The notes under the pieces were generated by a model. That model was not told the DNA's origin, searched no databases, and was given only the letters and a program-made list of their open reading frames with translations. A stretch of DNA of 64,000 nucleotides from Streptomyces apocyni (GTDB taxonomy: Bacteria > Actinomycetota > Actinomycetes > Streptomycetales > Streptomycetaceae): NCBI RefSeq assembly GCF_009739465.1, contig NZ_WHOM01000076.1:51559-115558 (forward strand), given 5' to 3'. The translations under genes were made by a program, and so were the position numbers. This document shows positions 51,615 through 59,962 of the stretch, in pieces; the stretch's first letter is position 1, and each line of letters starts with the position of its first letter.

Positions 51615-52136
51615 ATGGAGACCGGGACAGCGGAGATGCCGGACACACCGGATACACCAGACACGTCGGGCGGGGAACCTGCCTGGATCGGGCTCCCGCG
51701 CGCTCTGCTGAGCCTGCGCAGGCTGCTGCTCGTGGTGTGGCTGACGCCGCTGACCGTGGCCACGGGCGTGCTGCTGGGGGTGTTCGCCGGGCCCGTGTGG
51801 GCCGTGTTCGCGGTGCTGCCGGGGGGCCTGATGGCCTGGGGATGGCTGCTGCTCGGCCGTAACTGGCGCTCCTGGCGGTACGCGGAACGCGTCGATGACC
51901 TGCTGATCAAGCGCGGGGTGTTGTGGCGTGAGGAGACGGTCGTGCCGTACGGGCGGATGCAGCTCGTGGAGGTGACGTCGGGGCCGCTGGCCCGGAAGTT
52001 CGGGCTGGCGAGCGTGCAGCTGCACACGGCGGCCGCGGCGACGGACGCGACCCTGCCGGGGCTGGTCCCCGAAGAGGCGCAACGGCTGCGAGACCGGCTC
52101 ACGGAGCTGGGCGAGGCACGATCGGCGGGCCTGTGA
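51615..52136 (+). CDS. PH domain-containing membrane protein, YdbS-like
   Basis: This is a 173-residue protein with two transmembrane helices (about 38-75: LLLVVWLTPLTVATGVLLGV, WAVFAVLPGGLMAWGWLLL) followed by a bacterial PH (bPH2) domain with DDLLIKRGVLWREETVVPYG and RMQLVEVTSGPLARKFGLAS. It is GTGA-coupled to the larger YdbT-like gene. In Bacillus the YdbS/YdbT pair is linked to protection from antimicrobial peptides. A TAGGGT element ends 6 nt before the ATG, suggesting a leaderless transcript in this 31-bp divergent gap. Confidence 0.9.
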   Translation: METGTAEMPDTPDTPDTSGGEPAWIGLPRALLSLRRLLLVVWLTPLTVATGVLLGVFAGPVWAVFAVLPGGLMAWGWLLLGRNWRSWRYAERVDDLLIKRGVLWREETVVPYGRMQLVEVTSGPLARKFGLASVQLHTAAAATDATLPGLVPEEAQRLRDRLTELGEARSAGL

Positions 52137-53629
52137 GCACGCCACCGCCGGACGCGCGGTCGGAGCACCAGGACGCGTCGCGGCCCGACGGGTCCCGCGC
52201 CCCCGATCCCGTACGAGACGCCGGGGCCGACGCCGACGCTGCGGCCGAGGCAGAGGCCGCGGTCGAAGCAGAGGCCGACGCCGCGTCGGAGAGTGGGCGG
52301 CGGGAGCGGCGGCTGCATCCCGTTACGCCTTTTCGGCGTGCCTGGGCGCCGATAGCGGTGCTCGCGGGTACGGCGTTGCACGACCCCAACCGGGCACAGC
52401 GCACGTTCACCGAAATGACCTTCACCTCGCTGCTCTTGGTCATCGGGGTCGTCGTGCCGCTCGCGGCCCTCTACGGCTTCCTGAGCTGGTGGGTCACCCA
52501 CTTCTCGGTCACCGACACCGAGCTGCGCATCCGCACCGGGCTGCTGTTCCGGCGCACCGCGCACATCAGGCTCGACCGGCTCCAGGCCGTGGACATCACC
52601 CAGCCGCTGCTCGCCCGCTTCTTCGGCGTCGTCAAGCTCAAGATGGACGTCATCGGCACCGACTCCAAGGACGAGCTGGCCTATCTGAGTGAGCGGGACG
52701 CCCGCGCGCTGCGGGCCGAACTCCTGGCGCGCGCCGCCGGGTTCGCGCCGGAGACCGCGCACGAGGTGGGTGAGGCGCCGGTGGAGCATCTGCTGTACGT
52801 CCAGCCGCGCACCCTGGTCGTGTCGTTGCTGCTCAGTGGGTCGGTCTGGGCGCTCGTCCTGGCCGGACTGATCGTTCCGCCGCTGCTCTGGATGGCCACC
52901 CACAGCGTCGGCGTGCTGATCGCGACCGGGCTGCCGCTCCTGGGTATGGCCGGGGCGAGCAGCGTGGGGCGGTTCGTGAAGGAGTACGGCTGGACGGTGG
53001 GCGGCTCCCCGGACGGGCTCCGCATCGACCACGGGCTGCTCGACAAGCTGCACGAGACGGTGCCGCCGGGGCGGGTCCAGACGGTGCACATCGTGGAGCC
53101 GCTGTTGTGGCGGCGGCGCGGCTGGGTACGGGTGGAACTGGCCGTGGCGGGCTCGTCCAATGACCTGCTGGTACCGGTGGCGCCGCGCGCCACCGCCGAG
53201 GCGCTGGTCGCCCGGGTCCTGCCGGGGGTGACGGTGCCGCGCGAGCTGAGCCACGCGCCGGGCCGGGCGGGGTGGGTCACGCCGGTCTGGTGGCGCGGGT
53301 ACGGACTACGGGTCACCGACACCGTCTTCGTGGCCCGGACGGGGCTGCTGACCCGGCGTCTCTCGCTCGTGCCGCACGCCAAGGTGCAGAGCGTACGGCT
53401 GACCCAGGGCCCGTGGGAGCGGAAGCACCGGATCACGGACGTCCATGTGGACACGGGCGCCAACAAAACGGTCACCGCCCGGCGGCGGGACGCCGACGAG
53501 GCCGCCGCGCTGCTCTCCGCGCAGGCGGACCGCTCCCGTACGGGCCGCCGCGAGGCCCGCCCCGACCGCTGGATGGCGTCACCCGGGACTGACCGGCCGG
53601 GCGACCCGGAGGGCGACCGGCCAGGCTGA
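52133..53629 (+). CDS. PH domain-containing membrane protein, YdbT-like
   Basis: This 498-residue protein starts at GTG overlapping the preceding stop. After an Asp/Glu/Ala-rich N-terminal tail come membrane helices (LLLVIGVVVPLAALYGFLSW and a second pair near 235-275) and repeated bPH2 domains: RTAHIRLDRLQAVDITQPLL and, later, VQTVHIVEPLLWRRRGWVRV and SLVPHAKVQSVRLTQGPW. It is the usual large partner of the YdbS-like protein. They probably form one envelope complex. Confidence 0.92.
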   Translation: MSTPPPDARSEHQDASRPDGSRAPDPVRDAGADADAAAEAEAAVEAEADAASESGRRERRLHPVTPFRRAWAPIAVLAGTALHDPNRAQRTFTEMTFTSLLLVIGVVVPLAALYGFLSWWVTHFSVTDTELRIRTGLLFRRTAHIRLDRLQAVDITQPLLARFFGVVKLKMDVIGTDSKDELAYLSERDARALRAELLARAAGFAPETAHEVGEAPVEHLLYVQPRTLVVSLLLSGSVWALVLAGLIVPPLLWMATHSVGVLIATGLPLLGMAGASSVGRFVKEYGWTVGGSPDGLRIDHGLLDKLHETVPPGRVQTVHIVEPLLWRRRGWVRVELAVAGSSNDLLVPVAPRATAEALVARVLPGVTVPRELSHAPGRAGWVTPVWWRGYGLRVTDTVFVARTGLLTRRLSLVPHAKVQSVRLTQGPWERKHRITDVHVDTGANKTVTARRRDADEAAALLSAQADRSRTGRREARPDRWMASPGTDRPGDPEGDRPG

Positions 53630-53637
53630 CGGCGACT

Positions 53638-53678
53638 TCGGTATCGGTATCGGTATCGGCGTCGGCGTCGGCGTCGGG
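53638..53678. repeat. Hexameric microsatellite
   Basis: Three GGTATC-type hexamers followed by three GGCGTC-type hexamers lie in the 62-bp convergent gap after the YdbT-like gene. This is simple slippage DNA, with no hairpin evident. Confidence 0.7.
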
Positions 53679-53691
53679 CGGGGCTGTCGTC

Positions 53692-54738
53692 CTACGAGAT
53701 CGCGGTACGCAGCTCGCTCATGTTGATCTGCTCGGTCTCGTCGTGCTCCGTCAGGTCGATGACCTGACCCGCCACCCGCTGGCCCGGGGGCAGCGCCTTG
53801 GCGTCCGGGCCCTCGGACGCCGTGTCGGCGTCGTCCGCCGCCGCGGACGCCTCCGCCAGGTCCGCCTGGGATTCAGCCTCATGGATGGCCATGACCTCCT
53901 CGCCCACCACATCGGCGAGGTCGTCCTGCGTACCGAAGAAGTCGAAGCCGCCCACCACGCCGCGCCGCACGGGCGTGTGCGGTACGACGGCCGCGGCGGC
54001 CGGAACCGTGTAGTGCCCGGCGGCCGCACGCTCGTGCACGGCGACCGCCTCGGGCTTCCCCTGCCCCGCGCCCGCCTCCTCGGCCGCCGTGGCGTCGCGC
54101 CGCTCGGGCGCACCGCCCCGGGCGAGCCGGTCGAGCGCGTCGTTGGCCCGCGCGTACAGCGAGGCGCGCGGCACATCACCGGAGGTGCCACCCCCGGACG
54201 CGGCGCCTGACGCGGCATCGGACGCACCGCCGGACGCACCGCCGTCAGCGAGCGCGGGCGGCAGCGCCGCCCGAGTCGGCTCGGCCGCCCCGATCGCGAG
54301 CTGCCGACGTCCCTCCAGGGCGCTGGCGCGCTCGGTCTCCGCCGTGGCGTACCGGCGCAGGAGCGCGGCGTGCTCCGTGCGCAGAGCGGCCAGCTCGACG
54401 CGCTTGGCCCGGAGCTTGGCCTCCAGTTTCCCGCGCAGCTCCCGGGACTCCTCCAGGTCGGCCTCCAGCTCGGCCGTCCGCTCCTCGTGCCGCCACCCGT
54501 CGCTCGTTCTGGCGCGGGTGAGTTCCGCGACCCGCTTTCCGGCCTGTAGGTCCCACTGGCGCGTCACGACCGCGCCCACCACAGCGGCGGCAGCGGCGGC
54601 CGCCGCCAGGGCGCGGATCATCACGGGTTCCGCGAACAGCCAAGCGGCTGCCGCGCACACGACGGCGGCGCCCGCGACCCCGGAGGGGGGAAGCAGCCTG
54701 TGCAGGGGTGGGGAATGGCGGTGGCGTCCTCGTGGCAT
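53692..54738 (-). CDS. Membrane-anchored coiled-coil hypothetical protein
   Basis: This is a 348-residue protein starting at the ATG at 54738 (the upstream TTG at 54744 is less likely). Two closely spaced N-terminal hydrophobic helices (VAGAAVVCAAAAWLF, ALAAAAAAAAVVGAVV) precede a coiled coil of about 75 residues (EERTAELEADLEESRELRGK, LEAKLRAKRVELAALRTEHA). A long Ala/Gly-rich disordered part and an acidic C-terminus (IDLTEHDETEQINMSEL) follow. The coiled coil is probably cytosolic. No enzymatic motif is seen. Such proteins can be scaffolds for division or polar growth, but this is only a possibility. Confidence 0.82.
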   Translation of the reverse strand: MPRGRHRHSPPLHRLLPPSGVAGAAVVCAAAAWLFAEPVMIRALAAAAAAAAVVGAVVTRQWDLQAGKRVAELTRARTSDGWRHEERTAELEADLEESRELRGKLEAKLRAKRVELAALRTEHAALLRRYATAETERASALEGRRQLAIGAAEPTRAALPPALADGGASGGASDAASGAASGGGTSGDVPRASLYARANDALDRLARGGAPERRDATAAEEAGAGQGKPEAVAVHERAAAGHYTVPAAAAVVPHTPVRRGVVGGFDFFGTQDDLADVVGEEVMAIHEAESQADLAEASAAADDADTASEGPDAKALPPGQRVAGQVIDLTEHDETEQINMSELRTAIS

Positions 54739-54833
54739 GGCCAAAAACTTACCGTGCGTGCGTACGGCGCGGGGGCCCGCCCGTCAATCCGCCCCGTTTT
54801 TTGCCGCCACAGCCACCACCGCCCGTCCCGCGG

Positions 54834-55814
54834 CTACTTCTTGAGCAGTCCCTTGGACTCCAGATACTCCTTCGCCGCGTCCGCCTCCTTCACGCGTTCC
54901 GCGTCGACCTTGCGATTCAGTTCCATCAGGTCGTCGGTGGTCAGGGTGTCGGTCAACTTCCCCAGTACGTCGGCTATCTCGGCGCTGCCCGCGTCCTTGG
55001 CGTTCACCACGGGGACGACGTTGTCGGCGTTCTGGAGCTTCTTGTCGTCCTCAAGCAGGACGAGGTCGTAGTTGTCCAGCGTCGCGTCCGTCGTCGTAGT
55101 CAGCACCAGTTGGTCGGTGCCGTCCTGGACGGCCTTCTTGGACTGCGGGGTGCCGACGCCCTTGGGGTCGATTCCGGCGACGTCGATGCCGTACGACGCC
55201 TTCAGCCCGGGAGCGCAGAACGGCCGGACCTCGCACTCGTCACCGGCCGCGATCCTGACCTTCAGCTTCGACTTGCCGAGATCCGACAGGGTCTTGAGGT
55301 TGTGCTTCTTCGCGTATCGCTCACTCACCGCGAAAGCGTTCTGGTCGACCGCTTCGCCGTGCGGCAGCACCTTCAGCCCGCGCGGCTTGGCCAGCTTCCG
55401 CAACGCGGCCACCGTGTCGTCCGCGTCGCTGGAGGCGACGGGCTTCTCCTCGGGGGCCTTCGGGCCGTTCTCCTTGGCGTTCAGGAATTCGGCGAGGGTC
55501 GCGGCGTATTCCGGCATGACATCGATCTGGCCCTTCTCCAGGGCGGGCGCATAGATCTCGCGGTTCTCCACCGTCTTGATCGACGTGCTGTATCCGGCGT
55601 CGCTCAGCAGTTGCGCGTACAGCTCCGCCAGCACCTTGGACTCGGTGAACTTGGCCGCGCCGACCACGAGTGAGCCCTTCTTGTCCTTCTCACCCGCCTT
55701 GCCCGAGTCCTTGTCCTCCAGACTGTCGCCGCCACAGGCGGTGAGCCCTACGGACAGCGCCAGGGCACCGAGCACCGTCCCGGCCATGCGCGTACCGCGC
55801 GGAAACGTCTTCAT
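54834..55814 (-). CDS. Quaternary-amine ABC transporter lipoprotein
   Basis: This is a 326-residue substrate-binding lipoprotein of the OpuAC/ProX-OsmF type. The lipobox LTAC (SVGLTACGGD) follows a basic start, then a Lys-rich linker and the binding domain with VVGAAKFTESKVLAELYAQL, GQIDVMPEYAATLAEFL and LDNYDLVLLEDDKKLQNADN. The ATG at 55814 is taken; a GTG three codons upstream (VRDMKTF) is possible. It is the third gene after two permease genes on the same strand, with the ATPase gene divergent. The likely substrates are glycine betaine, choline or related osmoprotectants. Confidence 0.92.
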   Translation of the reverse strand: MKTFPRGTRMAGTVLGALALSVGLTACGGDSLEDKDSGKAGEKDKKGSLVVGAAKFTESKVLAELYAQLLSDAGYSTSIKTVENREIYAPALEKGQIDVMPEYAATLAEFLNAKENGPKAPEEKPVASSDADDTVAALRKLAKPRGLKVLPHGEAVDQNAFAVSERYAKKHNLKTLSDLGKSKLKVRIAAGDECEVRPFCAPGLKASYGIDVAGIDPKGVGTPQSKKAVQDGTDQLVLTTTTDATLDNYDLVLLEDDKKLQNADNVVPVVNAKDAGSAEIADVLGKLTDTLTTDDLMELNRKVDAERVKEADAAKEYLESKGLLKK

Positions 55815-55852
55815 ATCCCTCACCATCCATAGGAATGTCATGTCGCTGGCCG

Positions 55853-56524
55853 CTAGGCCGTTCTGCCCCGCATCGGGTCGCACCACCTGCCCGCCAGCAC
55901 CAGCGCCCCCTCCACCAGCAGCGCGAGCGCCGCGACCAGGGCCGCACCGGCCACCACCTGGGGCGTGTTCTGCAGGTTGAAGCCCTCGGTGATGATCCGG
56001 CCGAGGCCGCCTTGGCCCGCCATCGCGGCCAGCGTGGCCGTGGCGACCACCTGGACCGCGGCGGACCGCAGCCCGGTCATGATCAGCGGGTACGCGAGGG
56101 GGAGTTCGACCCGTAGGAAAACCTGGCGGCCGCTCATCCCCATACCCCGCGCCGCCTCCACCACCGCCCGGTCCACCTCGCGCATCCCGATGTAGGCGTT
56201 GGTCAGCAGCGGCGGCACGGCGAACAGCACCAGCGCGATCAGCGTGGGCAGGTCGCCGTACTTCCCCAGCGGGGTGAGGGTCAGGAGCACCAGCACCGCC
56301 AGGGTGGGTATCGCCCGACCCACATTGGAGATGTTGATCGCGAGCGCGCCCCCCTTACCGAGGTGGCCGAGCAGCAGCGCGACCGGCAGCGCGATCAGAC
56401 AGGCCACCAGCAGGCAGGTCCCGGTGAAGTACAGGTGCTCGCCGAGCCGGTTCCAGACGCCCTTCTCGCCCTGCCAGTTGGCGCTGGTCGCCAGCCAGCC
56501 GTAGGCCTCCGAGAGCATGTTCAT
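55853..56524 (-). CDS. Quaternary-amine ABC transporter permease 2
   Basis: This is a 223-residue BPD_transp_1 permease with about five or six helices and the EAA-type ATPase-contact loop REVDRAVVEAARGMGMSGRQ. The segment LLVACLIALPVALLLGHLG and RAIPTLAVLVLLTLTPLG are typical of the OpuBB/OsmW group. Its ATG overlaps the stop of the first permease gene (ATGA), so the two form a heterodimeric channel. The binding-protein gene begins 38 bp downstream. Confidence 0.93.
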   Translation of the reverse strand: MNMLSEAYGWLATSANWQGEKGVWNRLGEHLYFTGTCLLVACLIALPVALLLGHLGKGGALAINISNVGRAIPTLAVLVLLTLTPLGKYGDLPTLIALVLFAVPPLLTNAYIGMREVDRAVVEAARGMGMSGRQVFLRVELPLAYPLIMTGLRSAAVQVVATATLAAMAGQGGLGRIITEGFNLQNTPQVVAGAALVAALALLVEGALVLAGRWCDPMRGRTA

Positions 56525-57300
56525 ATCGCCCCGGCCGCCTCTGGCTTAGCGTCCGACGTCGCGTCCGACGTCGCGTCCGACTCCGCGGGCAGCTCCGCCG
56601 CCGCGCGCCCCGGCGTGGGAGCCGCGCGCCGCGTGCGTATGCGAGTCCAGGGCGTCAGCCACCGCTGGAGCCCGAGAAGGAGCAGATCGGCGGTGACCGC
56701 GAGCAGGACACACAGCACCGACGCCGCCAGGACCTGCGCCTTGAAGTCCGTCTGCAGCCCGGACATGATCAGCCCGCCCAGACCGCCGTAGTCCACGATC
56801 GCGCCCACGGTCGTCATCGCGACGGTGGCGACGGTCGCTATCCGCACCCCCGCGAACAGCGCGGGCAGCGACAGCGGCAGCTCGACCTCCCACAGCAGCC
56901 GCCAGGAGCCGTACCCCATCCCCCGCGCCGCCTCCCGCGCGTCCTCGGGGACGGCTTCGAGTCCGGCCAGGATGTTCCGTACGAGAATCGTCAGCGAGTA
57001 CAGCACCAGGCCGGTGACGACCAGCGCGGCAGAGAGCCCGAACACCGGCAGCAGCAGCGAGAACATGGCCAGCGACGGAACCGCGTACAGCACGGTGGTC
57101 AGCCCCAGCACCGCGCCCGCGAAAGCGCGGTGCCGACGCGCGAACAGCGCCAGCGGAAACGCGATCAGCAGGCCGATCACCACCGACACCGCGGTGATGC
57201 CCAGGTGCTGGACCGTCGCGTCAGTCAGCTCCTGGCTGCGCGTGCGGAGGTACTCACCGCACACCCAGTCATTGGCCACCAGGCAGTTGGGCTCACTCAC
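56521..57300 (-). CDS. Quaternary-amine ABC transporter permease 1
   Basis: This 259-residue permease starts at GTG. It has six helices, with family segments VIGLLIAFPLALFARRHRAF, YAVPSLAMFSLLLPVFG and the EAA loop EAVPEDAREAARGMGYGSWR. The C-terminal 40 residues are an Ala/Ser/Asp-rich tail with ATSDATSDA repeats. It is the first gene of the leftward permease-permease-binding protein operon, divergent from the ATPase gene across 169 bp. Confidence 0.93.
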   Translation of the reverse strand: MSEPNCLVANDWVCGEYLRTRSQELTDATVQHLGITAVSVVIGLLIAFPLALFARRHRAFAGAVLGLTTVLYAVPSLAMFSLLLPVFGLSAALVVTGLVLYSLTILVRNILAGLEAVPEDAREAARGMGYGSWRLLWEVELPLSLPALFAGVRIATVATVAMTTVGAIVDYGGLGGLIMSGLQTDFKAQVLAASVLCVLLAVTADLLLLGLQRWLTPWTRIRTRRAAPTPGRAAAELPAESDATSDATSDAKPEAAGAI

Positions 57301-57435
57301 CCCGCCGCACCTCCCCCGATCCCCGCCCGCGCCGGAATCCCGAATCCGCGTGGTCCCGAACGCGTGTCTGACAACTCCTCAAGACCCTAACCCTGAGCAC
57401 TGACAATCGCCGAGAGCCACCGTCGTGCAGCACCA

Positions 57436-57457
57436 TGGTGGGTCCGCGAACCCACCA
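57436..57457. promoter_or_regulatory. Inverted repeat in betaine-transporter divergent promoter
   Basis: TGGTGGGT (57436-57443) and ACCCACCA (57450-57457) form a perfect 8-bp inverted repeat with a 6-bp centre, 12 bp before the ATPase start. It could be an operator shared by both directions or a leader hairpin near the ribosome site. Confidence 0.5.
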
Positions 57458-57469
57458 CAATGGGGAGTC

Positions 57470-58633
57470 ATGATCCGGTTCGAGCACGTCAGCAAGCGGT
57501 ACCCCGACGGCACCACCGCCGTGGACGACCTGTCCTTCGAGGTCGCCGAGGGCGAACTGGTCACCCTCGTCGGCCCGTCCGGCTGCGGCAAGACCACCAC
57601 GATGAAGATGATGAACCGGCTCATCGAACCCACGTCGGGCCGGATCCTCCTCGACGGCGAGGACATATCCACCGTCGACCCGGTCCAGCTCCGGCGCCGT
57701 ATCGGCTATGTCATCCAGCAGGTGGGCCTGTTCCCGCACAAGACCGTCCTGGACAACACCGCCACCGTCCCGCACCTGCTCGGCTGGAAGCGGGGCAAGG
57801 GCCGCGAGCGCGCCGCCGAACTCCTCGACCTGGTCGGCCTGGACCCCGGCGTCTACGGCGACCGCTACCCCGACCAGCTCTCCGGTGGACAGCGTCAGCG
57901 CGTCGGCGTCGCCCGCGCGCTGGCCGCCGACCCGCCCGTACTGCTGATGGACGAGCCGTTCGGCGCCGTGGACCCGGTCGTACGCGAGCGCCTCCAGTCG
58001 GAGTTCCGCAAACTGCAGTCGACGCTGCGCAAGACCGTCCTCTTCGTCACCCACGACATGGACGAAGCGGTCCGCCTCGGCGACCGCATCGCCGTCTACG
58101 GCGCTGGCCGCATCGAGCAGTTCGACGCCCCGGCCGCCGTGCTCGGCGCTCCCGCCACCGAGTACGTGGCCGACTTCGTCGGCGCCGACCGGGGCCTGAA
58201 GCGCTTGTCGGTCACCCCCATCGAGGAGAGCGACCTCGAACAGCCCCCGGTGGTACGCCTGGACGACCCGGTCGCCGATGCCGCGCGACGGCTGCGCGCC
58301 AGCGACGCCCGCTGGGCGGTCGTCCTGGACGGCGAGGACAATCTGCACGGCTGGATCTCCGCCGAACACACCCAGCTCGCCGGGACCGTACGCGACCACG
58401 CCCGCCGTATGGAGGCCTGGCTGCCCGTCGGCGCCCCGCTGAAGCAGGCGTTCGCGACGATGCTCCAGCACGACGCGGGCTGGATCGCGGTCATCGACGA
58501 GCGCGGCGACGGCCGCTTCCTGGGGGTGCTCACCCCCGCGACACTGCACGAGGCGCTGCGCCGCTCGACCACCGCGGACGCGCGCGACGTCGCACGCAGC
58601 GAGGTGGAGTTGGAGACCGTCAGCGGCCGCTGA
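57470..58633 (+). CDS. Quaternary-amine ABC transporter ATPase with CBS domains
   Basis: This is a 387-residue ATPase of the OpuA/OpuC type. Walker A is GPSGCGKTT, the signature QLSGGQRQR, Walker B LLMDEPFGAVDP and the switch HDMDEAVRLGDR. The C-terminal 130 residues carry CBS-like repeats (VVRLDDPVADAARRLRASDA; VGAPLKQAFATMLQHDAGWI), which in OpuA sense ionic strength and gate transport. GGGGAG precedes the ATG at 57470. It is divergent from its permease and binding-protein genes. Confidence 0.94.
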   Translation: MIRFEHVSKRYPDGTTAVDDLSFEVAEGELVTLVGPSGCGKTTTMKMMNRLIEPTSGRILLDGEDISTVDPVQLRRRIGYVIQQVGLFPHKTVLDNTATVPHLLGWKRGKGRERAAELLDLVGLDPGVYGDRYPDQLSGGQRQRVGVARALAADPPVLLMDEPFGAVDPVVRERLQSEFRKLQSTLRKTVLFVTHDMDEAVRLGDRIAVYGAGRIEQFDAPAAVLGAPATEYVADFVGADRGLKRLSVTPIEESDLEQPPVVRLDDPVADAARRLRASDARWAVVLDGEDNLHGWISAEHTQLAGTVRDHARRMEAWLPVGAPLKQAFATMLQHDAGWIAVIDERGDGRFLGVLTPATLHEALRRSTTADARDVARSEVELETVSGR

Positions 58634-58643
58634 GAGCCTTTCT

Positions 58644-59768
58644 TCAAGTGGCGGAGAGGCGGCCGCTGAGCCACTCCAGGGCAGGCGGGATCTCCCGCCG
58701 CCAGGTGGTGAAGTTGTGCCCGCCGCGCTCGAGGATGATCGATGACACCCGGGTCGGCGGCCGCACCTTGTCGATGAGCCGCAAGGTGTCGCGGTAGTTG
58801 CCCTCGCCCTCCTTGCTGCTGGTCACCAGCAGCGAGACGGGCGGCGGCGGTTCGTGGTCCAGCAGCCACAGCAGGTCGGCGCGCCGCTCCAGGCGCTTGT
58901 CACCGTGGAAGAGGTCGCCGGTGTCGCGGTCCTGGGGGGCCTTGTAGCCAGCGGAGAGCCCGGCGCCCGCGGCGAAGCGGTCGGGGTGCTTCACCGCGAT
59001 CTTCAGGGCGCAGTAGCCGCCGGTGGAGTTGCCGATCACGCCCCAGTTCTCGGGTTTCTCACCGACCCGGTAGTGGCGGGAAATCGCCGTGGGCAGGTCC
59101 TGCGCGAAGAACGTCTCGGTCTGCGGGCCGTTCGGAACGTCCACACACTCGGTGTCCCGTGGCGGGGCGACCGTCGGCCGCAGCATCACCAGGACCATGG
59201 GCCGCATCGTGCCCTTGCGGGCCTGCTCATGGGCGGTTGCCGGGTAGCGCAGGCCGTTGAGCAGGTTCTCCGCGGTGCCGGGGAAGCCGGTGATCACGAC
59301 CGATGCGGGGAAGGTACGGTCCTCGTACTCCGGCTGAAAGTACTCCGGTGGCAGATATACGTAGGCGTTGCTGGCGATCCGCGACGTCTGCCCCGAGATC
59401 TCGACCCGCTGGATCTGGCCACCGATGGTGGGCTCGGAGCTGCCGGGCACATGGTTCACGCGCTGCTTGCCCAGCACCTTGACCAGGGTGCTCGCGCCAC
59501 CGCCCGCGGCGTGGTCCTGGACCACGCCCATCTGCCGCTCCTGGCCGAAGAGATCGGACCAGGAGGCGTAGAACTCGAACGTCCTGTTGGCGGAGAGCCC
59601 CACCGTGGAGAACACCAGCGCCTGGGTGGCCGCCAGCAGCGTGACGCGGCCGAGTACGGCGCGCCAGGTACGGCCAGCGAACCTCGGCCACAGCCAGACG
59701 GTGCCGATGAACAGCAGGAGTGCCAGCGAAGCCGCCAGTGCCAGCACAAGGTTGCTCTTGAGACCCAT
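58644..59768 (-). CDS. Membrane-anchored esterase-family hydrolase
   Basis: This 374-residue protein begins at the ATG at 59768 with AGGAAC upstream. Two N-terminal helices (LVLALAASLALLLFIGTVWL and a second near 40-60) anchor an extracytoplasmic alpha/beta hydrolase of the esterase D/antigen 85-like family. It has the nucleophile elbow GVIGNSTGGYCALK, acidic residues after it and catalytic His in ERGGHNFTTW. It converges on the transporter ATPase gene and diverges from a lysyl-lipid synthase gene. Hydrolysis of aminoacyl lipids is one attractive possibility, but the substrate is not established. Confidence 0.88.
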   Translation of the reverse strand: MGLKSNLVLALAASLALLLFIGTVWLWPRFAGRTWRAVLGRVTLLAATQALVFSTVGLSANRTFEFYASWSDLFGQERQMGVVQDHAAGGGASTLVKVLGKQRVNHVPGSSEPTIGGQIQRVEISGQTSRIASNAYVYLPPEYFQPEYEDRTFPASVVITGFPGTAENLLNGLRYPATAHEQARKGTMRPMVLVMLRPTVAPPRDTECVDVPNGPQTETFFAQDLPTAISRHYRVGEKPENWGVIGNSTGGYCALKIAVKHPDRFAAGAGLSAGYKAPQDRDTGDLFHGDKRLERRADLLWLLDHEPPPPVSLLVTSSKEGEGNYRDTLRLIDKVRPPTRVSSIILERGGHNFTTWRREIPPALEWLSGRLSAT

Positions 59769-59808
59769 GGGGTGTTCCTGTCCGCACTTCCTGCCCGGTC
59801 CGAAGTCC

Positions 59809-59868
59809 TGGCTGAGGTTCTGGCTGAGGTTCCAGCTGAGGTTCTGGCTGAGGTTCTGGCTGATCTGA
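59809..59868. repeat. 12-bp tandem repeats upstream of esterase gene
   Basis: TGGCTGAGGTTC units start at 59809, 59821, 59833 (variant), 59845 and 59857 (partial), immediately upstream of the esterase start and within its divergent region with the lysyltransferase gene. In the leftward frame they spell NLSQ-type repeats if translation began further upstream. Confidence 0.75.
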
Positions 59869-59962
59869 GTAAACCGGCCTCCCGTCCGGAGCGTCCTAGA
59901 GAGCGCAAATTGTCCCGCCATAAAGGGCGGGCTACGGCTCTCTCGCGGAACTACGGGATGCG

